Shown: one piece after another, positions 1 to 8,906 of the stretch
Layout of the letters: each line of letters begins with the position of its first letter
Position numbering within the stretch: the stretch's first letter is position 1
Assembly (NCBI GenBank): GCA_020635565.1
Contig: JACJZN010000007.1
Location: 721,065-785,064 of the forward strand
DNA: 64,000 bases
Reading direction: 5' to 3'
DNA from: Flavobacteriales bacterium
GTDB taxonomy: Bacteria > Bacteroidota > Bacteroidia > Flavobacteriales_D > Parvicellaceae
Position numbers and translations under genes: made by a program
Notes under the pieces: model-generated
The model's input: only the letters and a program-made list of their open reading frames with translations
Databases searched by the model: none
Told to the model about the DNA's origin: nothing

Positions 1-18
1 GAAGAAAATTGTGATTCG

Positions 19-1338
19 ATGAGAATGAGATTATCATATACAATTGGTATAGTTCTGCTGGGAACCATTAGTGCCTTTGCGCAAAATAATGCACTGGTAA
101 TTAATGATAATGCTTTTCTTGTAATAAATGGAGGGACTTCTGGTGATGAGGCTGTGTTGGTAGTAAATCAGAGCAATGCCAATGGTATCGTTACTCAGGG
201 AACAGGAGGTAATATTGTTACCTTTGGGGAGTTTGATTATGTCAAATGGAATGTTCAAACAGGAACAGGTGCTTACACGGTACCATTCACCACAGATGTT
301 GCTGCGGTTAAAATTCCACTAACTGTAAATTTAACTTCCGCAGGAACAGGAACCGGGTATATGGCTATGTCAACATGGGATGTTTCGACAGGGGCAGGAC
401 AGTATGATAATACACCATGGGCCTCTGAAGTTACGCATATGGCTGGAGCAAATGGAAGTGCCGATAATTCAGAATATGCTGTGGATAGATTTTGGGTGAT
501 CGATGTAGATGATCCACTGGGAACTGGAGAAACGTATTCCGCTCTTCCGGTAAAAAGTATCGACTTTTCGTACAATACTGCTTTAGCAGAGGTAGCTGAT
601 GGAAATGCTTTGTCACTCGGTAATTTGGGTGGGCAGTATTTTAATCCCGTGGGTGAGCTTTGGCACGGTGCAGGTGCAGGAGGTTCAGCTTCAGGGATAT
701 GGGGAATTGATAATGGTACAGGATTGGTTTCTGGAGTCACTCCCCCATCTTGGTATCGTACTTGGACACTGGCTGATTATATGAGTCCACTTCCTGTGGA
801 ATTGAACTTTTTTGAAGCTGATTGTAGAGAAAAGGGTGTCGTAGTATCATGGCAAACGGCATCAGAACAAAATTCCAGTCATTTTGAGATTTATAAAAGT
901 TTCGATGGGGTTGAATTTACTTTGGTGGGTTCTATACCATCGGCAGGTAATTCAACCAACAATATTGATTATTCTTTTGTGGATGAGTCAGTGAATGTCG
1001 CAGATGTTATTTACAAATTGGTTCAGTATGATAATGATGGAACCTCAGTTGAGATGGCAATTACTACAGAAGGTGCTTGTATAGGAGATGCAGGTATTAG
1101 TGTGTATGGTGATATGAATGGTGATGTTGTGGTCACTTGGAATGCGTCAGAAGCAGGAGATTATGAGATCGTATTGTTGGATGCTTTAGGTAAGCAAGTG
1201 AGTGGGGCTTCATTGGTTAATATTGTAAATGGATTCAATCAATTTGAGTTAAAATATGATCAATTGGCTTTTGGGAGCTATCTGCTCCAGATATCAAATG
1301 GAGAAAGATTCTTCGTTAAGAAAATGGTAATTAAGTAA
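19..1338 (+). CDS. Secreted T9SS-sorted protein with Fn3-like region
   Basis: Secreted surface or extracellular protein of unknown specific function. Residues 1-22 form a signal peptide (basic start, hydrophobic core, cleavage after FAQ). About residues 255-350 start with the LPVELNFFEA / VVVSWQTASEQN motif common in Bacteroidota secreted proteins just before the sorting domain, and look Fn3-like. The last 75 or so residues are a type A T9SS sorting domain ending in a basic FVKKMVIK tail. The gene ends 19 bases before the next secreted protein, so the two are probably co-transcribed. ATG at 19 is used; ATG at 25 is equally possible, and sequence before the window is not visible. Export by T9SS is inferred from the C-terminus. 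The middle part (30-250) resembles nothing I recognise. Confidence 0.85.
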   Translation: MRMRLSYTIGIVLLGTISAFAQNNALVINDNAFLVINGGTSGDEAVLVVNQSNANGIVTQGTGGNIVTFGEFDYVKWNVQTGTGAYTVPFTTDVAAVKIPLTVNLTSAGTGTGYMAMSTWDVSTGAGQYDNTPWASEVTHMAGANGSADNSEYAVDRFWVIDVDDPLGTGETYSALPVKSIDFSYNTALAEVADGNALSLGNLGGQYFNPVGELWHGAGAGGSASGIWGIDNGTGLVSGVTPPSWYRTWTLADYMSPLPVELNFFEADCREKGVVVSWQTASEQNSSHFEIYKSFDGVEFTLVGSIPSAGNSTNNIDYSFVDESVNVADVIYKLVQYDNDGTSVEMAITTEGACIGDAGISVYGDMNGDVVVTWNASEAGDYEIVLLDALGKQVSGASLVNIVNGFNQFELKYDQLAFGSYLLQISNGERFFVKKMVIK

Positions 1339-1357
1339 TAAATAATTAAACACCCTT

Positions 1358-3283
1358 ATGAAAAAGTTTTTAGTTATTCCGTCAATATTAGTATCTACAT
1401 CTTTAGCGTTTTCTCAAAGCGTTGGAATAAATAGCACAGGAGCAAATCCAGATGCTTCGGCAATGTTAGACATTTCTTCTTCAAGTCAAGGAGTTCTTGT
1501 GCCAAGAGTGGCATTGACTGCAACAAATGCGGCAGGGCCTGTGACTGGTCCGGCAACTTCATTATTGGTTTATAATACGGCCACTGCTGGAGCAGCTCCG
1601 AATAACGTTACTCCAGGATTCTATTATTGGGATGGTAGTGCTTGGGTTAGATTTTCTGAAGATGGTGATAATTGGAAGTTAGATGGAAATACGGGAACAA
1701 CAGCATCAGCATCTGCAATTGGTGTAGCGGCCAATAACAATTTTATTGGAACCACTGATGCCACAGATTATGTGTTTGCTACAAATGGTCTGGAAAGGAT
1801 GAGGTTGAAGACAGATAACACAACTACCGCACGTTTGGGTATTGGAACAGCGTTTACTTCAAACCTGAATTCAGGATCAACACCAAGTTTGATTCATTTA
1901 CATGATTGGGGAACAACTGCGAATGATTATCCAATTGTACAGTTAAGCACGGCTAATACAGCTAGTGGAAGGACGGTAGGTATAATGAATTTTGCTGCTA
2001 CTGGAACGTTAAATGAAAAGAGAATAGCTACAATTGAGAGTTATCTGACAGCTGCATCAGGAACAAATGGATCAGGTGATTTGAGGTTTTTTACGAACAA
2101 TAATAATACCCTGCAGGAAAAGTTCCGATTGGGACCTACAGAAGCGGTGGTCAATGAACAAAGTATTGATTATGATTTTAGAGTTGAATCAAATGGGAAT
2201 GCAAATATGTTTTTTGTAGATGCTGCAAATGATCGGGTAAGTGTTGCTAGTGCTAATAATGCAGTGGAATTTAATGTCACAGGTGAAAGTTATTTTTCAG
2301 ATGATATTTGGTTAAGAGATGGAGCTGTTAACGCAGGAGATTTTTTAGTTAGAATTTACGATAGTTCAGATGATGGTGTTATTGATGTGTATGAAAATAA
2401 TGCAATGAATCATAGGATTCATGGTAACGGAACAACTATTTTTAATGATCAGGGATTGGCTATAGATTTATTAATGGAGGGTGATACAGATGCTGATCTT
2501 TTCTTTTTGGATGCAAGTGCCGATCGAATTGGGATATCAAATACTACTCCGGATGGGATATTATCTGTTGAAGGGAGTTTTGCTCCTGCGGTAGGTAATG
2601 ATGGAGTTCTTACAGGAGTTAATGCTAATACTTCGGGTATTGGAGTTAATGGTGCAGGTCAAGGACAAACGATGAGTGGATTGGCAGCTGGGTCAGGAGC
2701 AGCTTTTACTGGAAATGCAACCGCATCAACCCATTTTTGGAATACTGCTGGTGCTGGTGAGGGGTGTTATATCTCAGAATCTTTCGGAGGTGTTTGGAGA
2801 GTTGGTCATTGGACAGGAGGGGGGTATAGAAAAATTTTGGGTACAGGTTCTGTAAGTACCGTTGTAGAGGATACGGTTGGAAACAAAGTGATTATGAATT
2901 GCCCAGAAGCTCCAGAAAATTTATTTATGGATTATGGGATGGGACAGTTGGTTAATGGCTTTGCTCATATCAAGATTGACCCAATATTAGCCAAGAATAT
3001 AATTGTTGATGAGGCACATCCGATGAAAGTTTTTATTCAGTTAGAGGGAGATTGTAACGGAGTTTTTGTTAGCAGCAAAAACGCAGATGGTTTTGATGTT
3101 AAGGAACTTCAAAATGGTACGTCTAATGTGAGTTTCAGCTATTCAATAGTTGCTACCCGTGGAGATGAAATACATCATTCTCGAGATGGTCAGGTAAGAA
3201 TTGCAAAGTATGATGGTCGATGGGAAGAGGCTGCTCCAGAAAGAGAGATTTATAATCCTCTTCTACCAGTTAAAGTAGAATAA
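1358..3283 (+). CDS. Large secreted protein with tail-fibre-like repeats
   Basis: Exported protein of unknown role. Residues 1-19 are a signal peptide ending in AFS. The region after it (SVGINSTGANPDASAMLDIS, then GVLVPRVAL) is the N-terminal signature of a large family of Bacteroidota surface proteins that is often annotated as tail-fibre-like. The middle has at least two repeats of the form MFFVDAANDRVSVA / LFFLDASADRIGIS, typical of beta-structured fibres. The last 140 residues (from about 500) form a conserved compact domain with the motif GDCNGVFVSSKNADGFDVKE. No T9SS sorting tail is visible, unlike the gene before it. It is probably the second gene of a two-gene unit with 19..1338. No phage genes are nearby, so a phage origin is not supported. 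Confidence 0.8.
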   Translation: MKKFLVIPSILVSTSLAFSQSVGINSTGANPDASAMLDISSSSQGVLVPRVALTATNAAGPVTGPATSLLVYNTATAGAAPNNVTPGFYYWDGSAWVRFSEDGDNWKLDGNTGTTASASAIGVAANNNFIGTTDATDYVFATNGLERMRLKTDNTTTARLGIGTAFTSNLNSGSTPSLIHLHDWGTTANDYPIVQLSTANTASGRTVGIMNFAATGTLNEKRIATIESYLTAASGTNGSGDLRFFTNNNNTLQEKFRLGPTEAVVNEQSIDYDFRVESNGNANMFFVDAANDRVSVASANNAVEFNVTGESYFSDDIWLRDGAVNAGDFLVRIYDSSDDGVIDVYENNAMNHRIHGNGTTIFNDQGLAIDLLMEGDTDADLFFLDASADRIGISNTTPDGILSVEGSFAPAVGNDGVLTGVNANTSGIGVNGAGQGQTMSGLAAGSGAAFTGNATASTHFWNTAGAGEGCYISESFGGVWRVGHWTGGGYRKILGTGSVSTVVEDTVGNKVIMNCPEAPENLFMDYGMGQLVNGFAHIKIDPILAKNIIVDEAHPMKVFIQLEGDCNGVFVSSKNADGFDVKELQNGTSNVSFSYSIVATRGDEIHHSRDGQVRIAKYDGRWEEAAPEREIYNPLLPVKVE

Positions 3284-3366
3284 TGGATAGACTGTTTAAA
3301 TAGTAACTGTTAAAAACTCTTGAGTAACCTCATGCATTCAACAAGTTATGTAAGTAATTTTGAATC

Positions 3367-5070
3367 ATGAGGTTACTACTTTTTACTGCAATATTTTTTA
3401 GTGTTTCGACAATTTCTGCCTGGCAAGAGCATGATCCGCCTGTGGGAGATACGAATGTTGTAGATACCTTGCTGAGTGAAGAGGAGTTATTGAAAATGGA
3501 CTTCCCTGAAATTTGTCCGGAGGAGGATTATGAGCATTGGATCTATAATCCGAATTTTCATTTAACCCCTGATTATTATAAAGATCGATATACAGAAAAA
3601 GATCTGATGTATAAGATCGTGGACAACTGGGGAAATGGTTATGATAGTCTGTATGGAGCGAGAAACATGAGACCGATTCTTCACGGTGTAGCTTATCGTG
3701 GTGGTGCGAACAATTACTTTCACAAAGAGGATAAAAGGAATAACCATAATCCACTTCCGAATGATGGGGTGGAGAATCTGTGTAAAGAAGGATTCAGTGG
3801 CTCGATTTATTTGTACAGAAAAAACTGGGAGACAGCTCCACCGATAAAGACATGTGATTGTGTGAATGGAGCAAAGAATAAAATGGACTATTATCAATTG
3901 GATTATTTTGATGATAACCATGTCTATGATATGATCAAATTGGTGTATGAAAGTGCGATAGACACCACAAGAGGACCTGTTTATTTACATTGTTGGAATG
4001 GCTGGCATGCCAGTGGATTTATAAGTGCTGTTATCTTAAAACAATTCTGTGGTTTTTCTGATCTAGAAGCTACCGCATATTGGGATCTCGGGACGGATGG
4101 AGCGAACAATAGTCCAAGATATAATTCGATCAGACAAAGAATTATGGATTTTCAACCCATCTCAGAATTCATTATCAGCGATTCTTTAGGACAGGCAATA
4201 TGTCCACCCATGCCTGAGTTTATTGATAGTTCTCAACTACACATCTCCATTGAACATTTAGCTATCGTACCTGAGGCTATTCCAGTAGGTACAATTATGA
4301 TTCTTGAAAATGTTGCTTTTGGACCTGGAAAGACAACTTTCTCAAACCCTGGAGATAACACTGATCTTCAGAATCTACTGGAAGCATTAATTAAAAATCC
4401 ACTTATGACAATAGAGATCAGTGGACATACTGATAAATCTGGAAATGAAGCCACCAACAAAACGCTTTCACAACAGAGAGCTAAGTTCATTTACGATTTT
4501 CTCTTGAGTAACAATATTGCACCTGAGAGATTGTCATACAAAGGTTTAGGTTCGGCAAAACCTGCTTACAGCAATAGTACGAAAGACGGAAGAGCGGCTA
4601 ATCGTAGAATTGAGATCAAGATCTTGAGCAAGAAAGCAGAATCGATGGATAAACTGGTGGATGAATCAACATTGGAGGATGAGGTTATTCTTCCTTTTAC
4701 TGAGTCCATTCCAAATCTAAAAATTGGACAATCCATAGTTCTCAATGGAGTTGTTTTTGGACCTGGAGAGATCGTTCTATCAGATTCAGCAAAATTAGCT
4801 ATGAATGAAGTTGTTTCTACCCTGACAGATCATCCAGGATTAATTGTGGAAGTAATAGGATATACCGATATAAGTGGGATTGAAGAAAAAAATATTCTGC
4901 TCTCCAATCAAAGAGCTCAGGCGGTTTACGATTATCTCATTCTTTCAGGAATCGAAGAGAATAGGGTCTCTTTTTCTGGTTGTGGTCCTATAAATCCAAT
5001 AGCCCCTAATGCTTATCGATGGGGAAGGGATAAAAATCGTAGAATTGAATTATTAATCATTAATAAATAG
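3367..5070 (+). CDS. OmpA-family protein with degenerate phosphatase-like domain
   Basis: Predicted envelope protein that would bind peptidoglycan through two C-terminal OmpA domains: residues about 310-420 (SGHTDKSGNEATN, later GRAANRRIEI) and about 455-567 (GYTDISGIEEKN, later GRDKNRRIEL). Residues 1-19 are a signal peptide. About residues 90-290 resemble a dual-specificity phosphatase: YRGG near 118 and then HCWNGWHASG, where Cys209 sits in the P-loop position. The CX5R arginine is replaced by Ala215, so the active site should not be catalytic in the usual way. The next gene starts 1 base after the stop, which suggests co-transcription. The OmpA assignment is firm; the phosphatase relation is a motif-level inference. 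Confidence 0.85.
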   Translation: MRLLLFTAIFFSVSTISAWQEHDPPVGDTNVVDTLLSEEELLKMDFPEICPEEDYEHWIYNPNFHLTPDYYKDRYTEKDLMYKIVDNWGNGYDSLYGARNMRPILHGVAYRGGANNYFHKEDKRNNHNPLPNDGVENLCKEGFSGSIYLYRKNWETAPPIKTCDCVNGAKNKMDYYQLDYFDDNHVYDMIKLVYESAIDTTRGPVYLHCWNGWHASGFISAVILKQFCGFSDLEATAYWDLGTDGANNSPRYNSIRQRIMDFQPISEFIISDSLGQAICPPMPEFIDSSQLHISIEHLAIVPEAIPVGTIMILENVAFGPGKTTFSNPGDNTDLQNLLEALIKNPLMTIEISGHTDKSGNEATNKTLSQQRAKFIYDFLLSNNIAPERLSYKGLGSAKPAYSNSTKDGRAANRRIEIKILSKKAESMDKLVDESTLEDEVILPFTESIPNLKIGQSIVLNGVVFGPGEIVLSDSAKLAMNEVVSTLTDHPGLIVEVIGYTDISGIEEKNILLSNQRAQAVYDYLILSGIEENRVSFSGCGPINPIAPNAYRWGRDKNRRIELLIINK

Positions 5071-5071
5071 T

Positions 5072-5503
5072 ATGTCAAATCAAAAGATCAATACCGGTAA
5101 TGCACCAAAACCAATGGGTTTATATCCCCATGCAAGAAAAGTTGGGAATCTTCTTTTTTTATCCGGTGTAGGACCTCGGGCTGCAGGTTCTGGAGCTGAA
5201 GAGGCCAATATTCCTGGTTTGAAATATGATAAGAATGGCAATTATGAGACTTTTGATTTTGAAGCGCAATGTAGAAGTGTTTTTGATAACGTAAAAATGA
5301 TCTTGGAAGATGCCGGAGGGAAGTGGGAAGATCTGGTTGATGTGACAACTTTCTTGACAGATATGAAAAGAGACTTTAAAACGTACAATAGGGTATATGC
5401 TGAATATTTCAAAGATGCTCAGCCATGTCGTACTACTGTGGAAGTGAATGCTTTGCCATCGCCAATAGCTATAGAATTAAAATGTATTGCAGTAATTGAG
5501 TAA
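5072..5503 (+). CDS. Rid (YjgF/YER057c/UK114) family deaminase
   Basis: Small cytoplasmic protein of the Rid family, which hydrolyses reactive enamines or imines. The family pattern is visible: PHARKVGNLLFLSGVGPR near the start, the central DVTTFLTDMKRDFKTYN, the conserved arginine in QPCRTTVEVNALP, and IAIELKCIAV at the end. The insert after the GVGPR segment and the residues around it resemble 2-aminomuconate deaminases of tryptophan/kynurenine breakdown. No other gene of that pathway is in the window, so that substrate is a guess. Starts 1 base after the OmpA gene and overlaps the next gene by 8 bases. Confidence 0.88.
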   Translation: MSNQKINTGNAPKPMGLYPHARKVGNLLFLSGVGPRAAGSGAEEANIPGLKYDKNGNYETFDFEAQCRSVFDNVKMILEDAGGKWEDLVDVTTFLTDMKRDFKTYNRVYAEYFKDAQPCRTTVEVNALPSPIAIELKCIAVIE

Positions 5504-6893
5504 TCTGTTTCAAAATATATTTAACCTGAATTTAGAAAGGGTTGAAAATGATTGGGATAAGCGTGGTTTTAGAATTATTAACACGCTTATTTTTTCATTA
5601 GGTATATTGATGCTTCTCTTCTATTTGCTTTCTTTCGTTATTTCTCTTTCGGAAGCGAGACCAGTTGTATTAGGGATGATGGCCATTACCATAATTCATT
5701 TCTGGGTGTCAAAAAAACTTCCATTCAATGTGATTAAATTATATGCTTCCTTAATTCCTATAGTATTGATATCGATTGTCTCGATTAGTATTATTGGAGA
5801 AGGAGGAGGAGATCGCTTCTATTTTGCCTGTTCTCTTATTCTACCAATGATATTTTATAAGGAGAAGAAGTGGTGGTTGCCGCTAGTATTATTGAATATT
5901 GTTGCATTCATTGCCTCAACATTTTTACAGCAGTATATTGAGCCAATGGCAAGTATCAGTGATCAGGAACTATTCTTTTATGCGGGAATAAATGGAATTG
6001 CGATCTGCAGTTTGATATTGATCATGCTTAAGGTTTTTAAAATAGAAATAGACGGGTTTCAACAGACAATTACGGATCAAAAACAAACGTTGGAAATAAA
6101 GAATAAGGAGATTACTGAAAGTATCAATTACGCTAAAGGAATTCAGGAAGCAATTTTACCAAGTGCCCATTTTTTGGAGAGGGAGTTTAAACATGGATTT
6201 ATCTGTTATCTTCCTAAGGACATTGTTGCTGGTGATTTTTACTGGATAGAAAAGGTGGAAGATGATCTCTATTTTGCAGCAGCAGATTGTACAGGACATG
6301 GTGTTCCCGGTGCGATGGTAAGTGTCGTTTGTTCTAATGCGCTACAACAATCACTTCACGAATATAGACATACAAATACAAGCGATTTATTGGAAAGTAC
6401 GAGTCAACTTGTTTCAAAAACATTCGAGAAATCTATAAGAGAGATCAAAGATGGAATGGATATTGGCTTGTGCAGATGGAATGCTGAAACTGGAATGTTG
6501 CAGTTCTCAGGAGCAAATAATCCACTCTGGTTGATTTCAAATAGCTCAGAACTGAAAACTAATTCTGATTATAAAACAATAGAAGTAGAAGGACGATATT
6601 TACATGAGGTCAAGGGAACAAAAAGACCAGTAGGAAATAGCGATATTAAAATGAAATTCGAGCTGCATGAAATCCAACTTGAGCAAGGAGATGAGATCAT
6701 TCTACAGACAGATGGATTTGCAGATCAGTTTGGTGGTACCAATGGTAAAAAATATAAGTACAACCAACTCAAGATGTTTTTATTAAAAACAAAATCAATA
6801 GACCGTTCAGAGATTCTCAAGAGAGAGTTCTCTGCGTGGTGCGAAGGCTATGAGCAAATAGACGATGTATGTTTGATCGGACTCAGAATTTAA
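5496..6893 (+). CDS. Membrane SpoIIE-type PP2C serine phosphatase
   Basis: Signalling phosphatase with about six membrane segments in residues 26-190, a short coiled coil (190-215) and a SpoIIE/PP2C domain in the last 250 residues. The SpoIIE motifs are clear: ILPSAHFLEREF, DIVAGDFYWIE, AAADCTGHGVPGAMVS and the metal-binding DGFADQFGG near the end. Enzymes of this kind dephosphorylate anti-sigma-factor antagonists. No in-frame ATG precedes the first membrane segment, so TTG at 5496 is chosen; it overlaps the Rid gene by 8 bases, which fits translational coupling. An RsbW-like ATPase is encoded at 19393, but no antagonist gene is visible. The gene converges on 6890..7255 with a 4-base overlap. 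Confidence 0.88.
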   Translation: MSNLFQNIFNLNLERVENDWDKRGFRIINTLIFSLGILMLLFYLLSFVISLSEARPVVLGMMAITIIHFWVSKKLPFNVIKLYASLIPIVLISIVSISIIGEGGGDRFYFACSLILPMIFYKEKKWWLPLVLLNIVAFIASTFLQQYIEPMASISDQELFFYAGINGIAICSLILIMLKVFKIEIDGFQQTITDQKQTLEIKNKEITESINYAKGIQEAILPSAHFLEREFKHGFICYLPKDIVAGDFYWIEKVEDDLYFAAADCTGHGVPGAMVSVVCSNALQQSLHEYRHTNTSDLLESTSQLVSKTFEKSIREIKDGMDIGLCRWNAETGMLQFSGANNPLWLISNSSELKTNSDYKTIEVEGRYLHEVKGTKRPVGNSDIKMKFELHEIQLEQGDEIILQTDGFADQFGGTNGKKYKYNQLKMFLLKTKSIDRSEILKREFSAWCEGYEQIDDVCLIGLRI

Positions 6894-7255
6894 TCCTCAT
6901 CCTCATCATCCATGTCATCTGAGTTGTCAGCTACATCTTCTTCTTCCTCCTCCTCAGTTTCGTCATCATATTTATCTGAATAATCTTGCATGATGTCATC
7001 TTTAAGAATTCCATCCTCATCGTAATCATCATCGTCTTCAATGATATCCTTAGCTTCCTGCACGCTCATTCTAACTAAGTAATATTTGTCCTCAGCTTCG
7101 AAAGGTAATGCCATTCGCTTATTACCATCTTTATCCGTGTACGAAACTAGGTGTTGATAGAATCCTGAAGGGTACTCAAGTTTGATCTGCTCGATGATCG
7201 AAGCATCTAATTTTTCGTAGTCTTTAACGACTCTTGGTTTTGATGGTGTTGTCAT
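6890..7255 (-). CDS. Conserved acidic hypothetical protein
   Basis: Cytoplasmic protein of about 121 residues, found widely in Flavobacteriia with no known function. The N-terminal 70 residues are a small folded domain (VVKDYEKLDASIIEQIKLEY, then LVSYTDKDGNKRMALPFE and YYLVRMSV). The C-terminal 50 residues are almost all Asp and Glu. ATG at 7255 is preferred over 7276 because family members begin just before this MTTPSKPR position. The acidic tail suggests binding to basic proteins or nucleic-acid-binding partners, but that is only inference. Its stop overlaps the stop of the SpoIIE gene on the other strand. Confidence 0.75.
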   Translation of the reverse strand: MTTPSKPRVVKDYEKLDASIIEQIKLEYPSGFYQHLVSYTDKDGNKRMALPFEAEDKYYLVRMSVQEAKDIIEDDDDYDEDGILKDDIMQDYSDKYDDETEEEEEEDVADNSDDMDDEDED

Positions 7256-7330
7256 GGTCAATAAATTACATGACAAACGTGAATATTTATTTTTAATTAT
7301 GCAACTACTCCTGCTAAAAATAATGTAAAA

Positions 7331-7648
7331 TTATTTCGGACCTCGATTGTAAACTTTGGAAGTATCCTGTTTTGGATTGATAGATTTGATGGTTGACGAA
7401 GGTGAATTTGGTGTGCAAACTTTGTTAGAATCTACCTTAATAGAGTCCCAAATCACGGTATTTGTGTCGATTGAAGGAGTAAACTCATTCCGCATGGCAC
7501 TCCCACAACCAAGACCCATATTATCTCGCGCTTTTAATATTTTTAAGGTAGAAGTAGAACCACTATGGCTATAATGATTGATCTGATTGGTTTGTGACAA
7601 AGAGGAAATTGTAATACCGGTTAACATCAAAGTGAAAAGCGTTTTCAT
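7331..7648 (-). CDS. Small secreted hypothetical protein
   Basis: Protein of 105 residues with a signal peptide (MKTLFTLMLTGITISSLSQ) and a short polar mature part rich in Ser, Thr and Asn, with two cysteines (GLGCGSAM and KVCTPNS). I do not recognise a family. Codon use looks ordinary for the window and the frame is open to a clean start, so it is likely real. It lies alone between two genes, with 55 bases to the acidic protein downstream. Confidence 0.5.
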   Translation of the reverse strand: MKTLFTLMLTGITISSLSQTNQINHYSHSGSTSTLKILKARDNMGLGCGSAMRNEFTPSIDTNTVIWDSIKVDSNKVCTPNSPSSTIKSINPKQDTSKVYNRGPK

Positions 7649-7766
7649 AGTAAATCAAGTTTTGGTTTTGCGATTAATACATTCAAGAATTCTTTTGGTT
7701 CAAATTTTAACAATCAAAATGGCTAGAACGTAAAATTATTGAGGAGCAGAGTTTTATTTTTGTAAC

Positions 7767-8873
7767 GTGAAAGAAGCCCCTGAAGATCTTATATATCAAA
7801 TTGCTCTGTTGGAAATGATGCATGTTGGCCCACGAGTGGCCAGAAAGATTATCAAATGTTTTGGTTCAGCTGAAGCAGTTATTAAAGCATCGGATTCAGA
7901 ATTAAAGGAAATAGGTGACATTGGTCTAAAATTGATTCATCAAAGAGGTAATGAAGAGTATTTTAGTTTTGCCAAAGCACAACTTGAATTTTGCAATAAC
8001 AAAGGAGCATCTGTTCTAAGTTATTTTTCAAAAGCATATCCCAGTCGATTAAAACAGTGCATCGATGCTCCTCAGGTTCTATATCAAATGGGGCATTGTA
8101 ATCTCAATTCGAAACGAATGGTGGCTATTGTTGGAACGAGGAATTGTACAAAATACGGTAGGGATGTTTGCGCTGAGTTAGTTGAGCAACTAGAAAAATA
8201 TGATGTGACCATAGTAAGTGGTTTGGCTTATGGAATAGATGCTTGTGCCCACAGAAACGCAATCAAAAACAATATGTATAACATTGGTGTTGTTGCTCAT
8301 GGTTTAGATCGAATCTATCCATCAGATCACAAAGATCTGGCAAATAGTATTGTTCAGAAAGGTGCAATTCTCACAGAATTTCCGATCAAAACCAATCCGG
8401 ATCGAGAGAATTTTCCCCAGCGCAATAGAATTGTTGCTGGTATGGTTGATGCAATTGTAGTGATAGAGTCAGCTGCAAAGGGCGGTTCTTTGATCACTGC
8501 TCGTTTGGGGAATGATTATAATCGAGATGTGTTTGCTGTTCCAGGAACTCTAATGAGCGAACATTCTAAGGGATGTAACTATTTGATAAAATCCAATCAA
8601 GCACAATTATTTGAATCTGTTGCTGATATTGCCTTAAGTTTAGGATGGAAGAAACCAGATAAAGAGCTGGTGTCGGTTCAGCAGGAATTAATATTTGATC
8701 TGAATGACAATGAGAGAAAGATCGCTGTTTTCTTGGGGAAGGAAACGAAGACCATGGATGAAATCTCCGTTGAGATGAAGATTCAGATCAGCGAGTTGTC
8801 TACAATGTTACTGATGATGGAATTGAATGGTGTAATTAAGCAACTACCAGGCAAGAAGTATCAGATAGCTTAG
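7767..8873 (+). CDS. dprA: DNA processing protein DprA/Smf
   Basis: Loads RecA onto incoming single-stranded DNA during natural transformation. The Rossmann-like core shows VGTRNCTKYG, SGLAYGIDACAHR, the FPQRNRIVAG motif and AKGGSLITARL. An N-terminal helical region (residues 5-70, GPRVARKIIKCFGS) is helix-hairpin-helix-like and a C-terminal winged-helix domain follows from about 300. Length 368 is normal. The start is GTG at 7767; a TATTTTTG element at 7755-7762 lies so close that the transcript may have almost no leader. The permease gene follows after 33 bases. No competence pilus genes are in the window. Confidence 0.95.
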   Translation: MKEAPEDLIYQIALLEMMHVGPRVARKIIKCFGSAEAVIKASDSELKEIGDIGLKLIHQRGNEEYFSFAKAQLEFCNNKGASVLSYFSKAYPSRLKQCIDAPQVLYQMGHCNLNSKRMVAIVGTRNCTKYGRDVCAELVEQLEKYDVTIVSGLAYGIDACAHRNAIKNNMYNIGVVAHGLDRIYPSDHKDLANSIVQKGAILTEFPIKTNPDRENFPQRNRIVAGMVDAIVVIESAAKGGSLITARLGNDYNRDVFAVPGTLMSEHSKGCNYLIKSNQAQLFESVADIALSLGWKKPDKELVSVQQELIFDLNDNERKIAVFLGKETKTMDEISVEMKIQISELSTMLLMMELNGVIKQLPGKKYQIA

Positions 8874-8906
8874 GAATGAAAACTTTGCTTTAACTTTACG
8901 CTGGTT

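Noticed and set aside
1358..3283. Phage tail fibre
   Set aside because: The resemblance is to a common surface-protein family; the protein has a signal peptide and there are no phage genes nearby.
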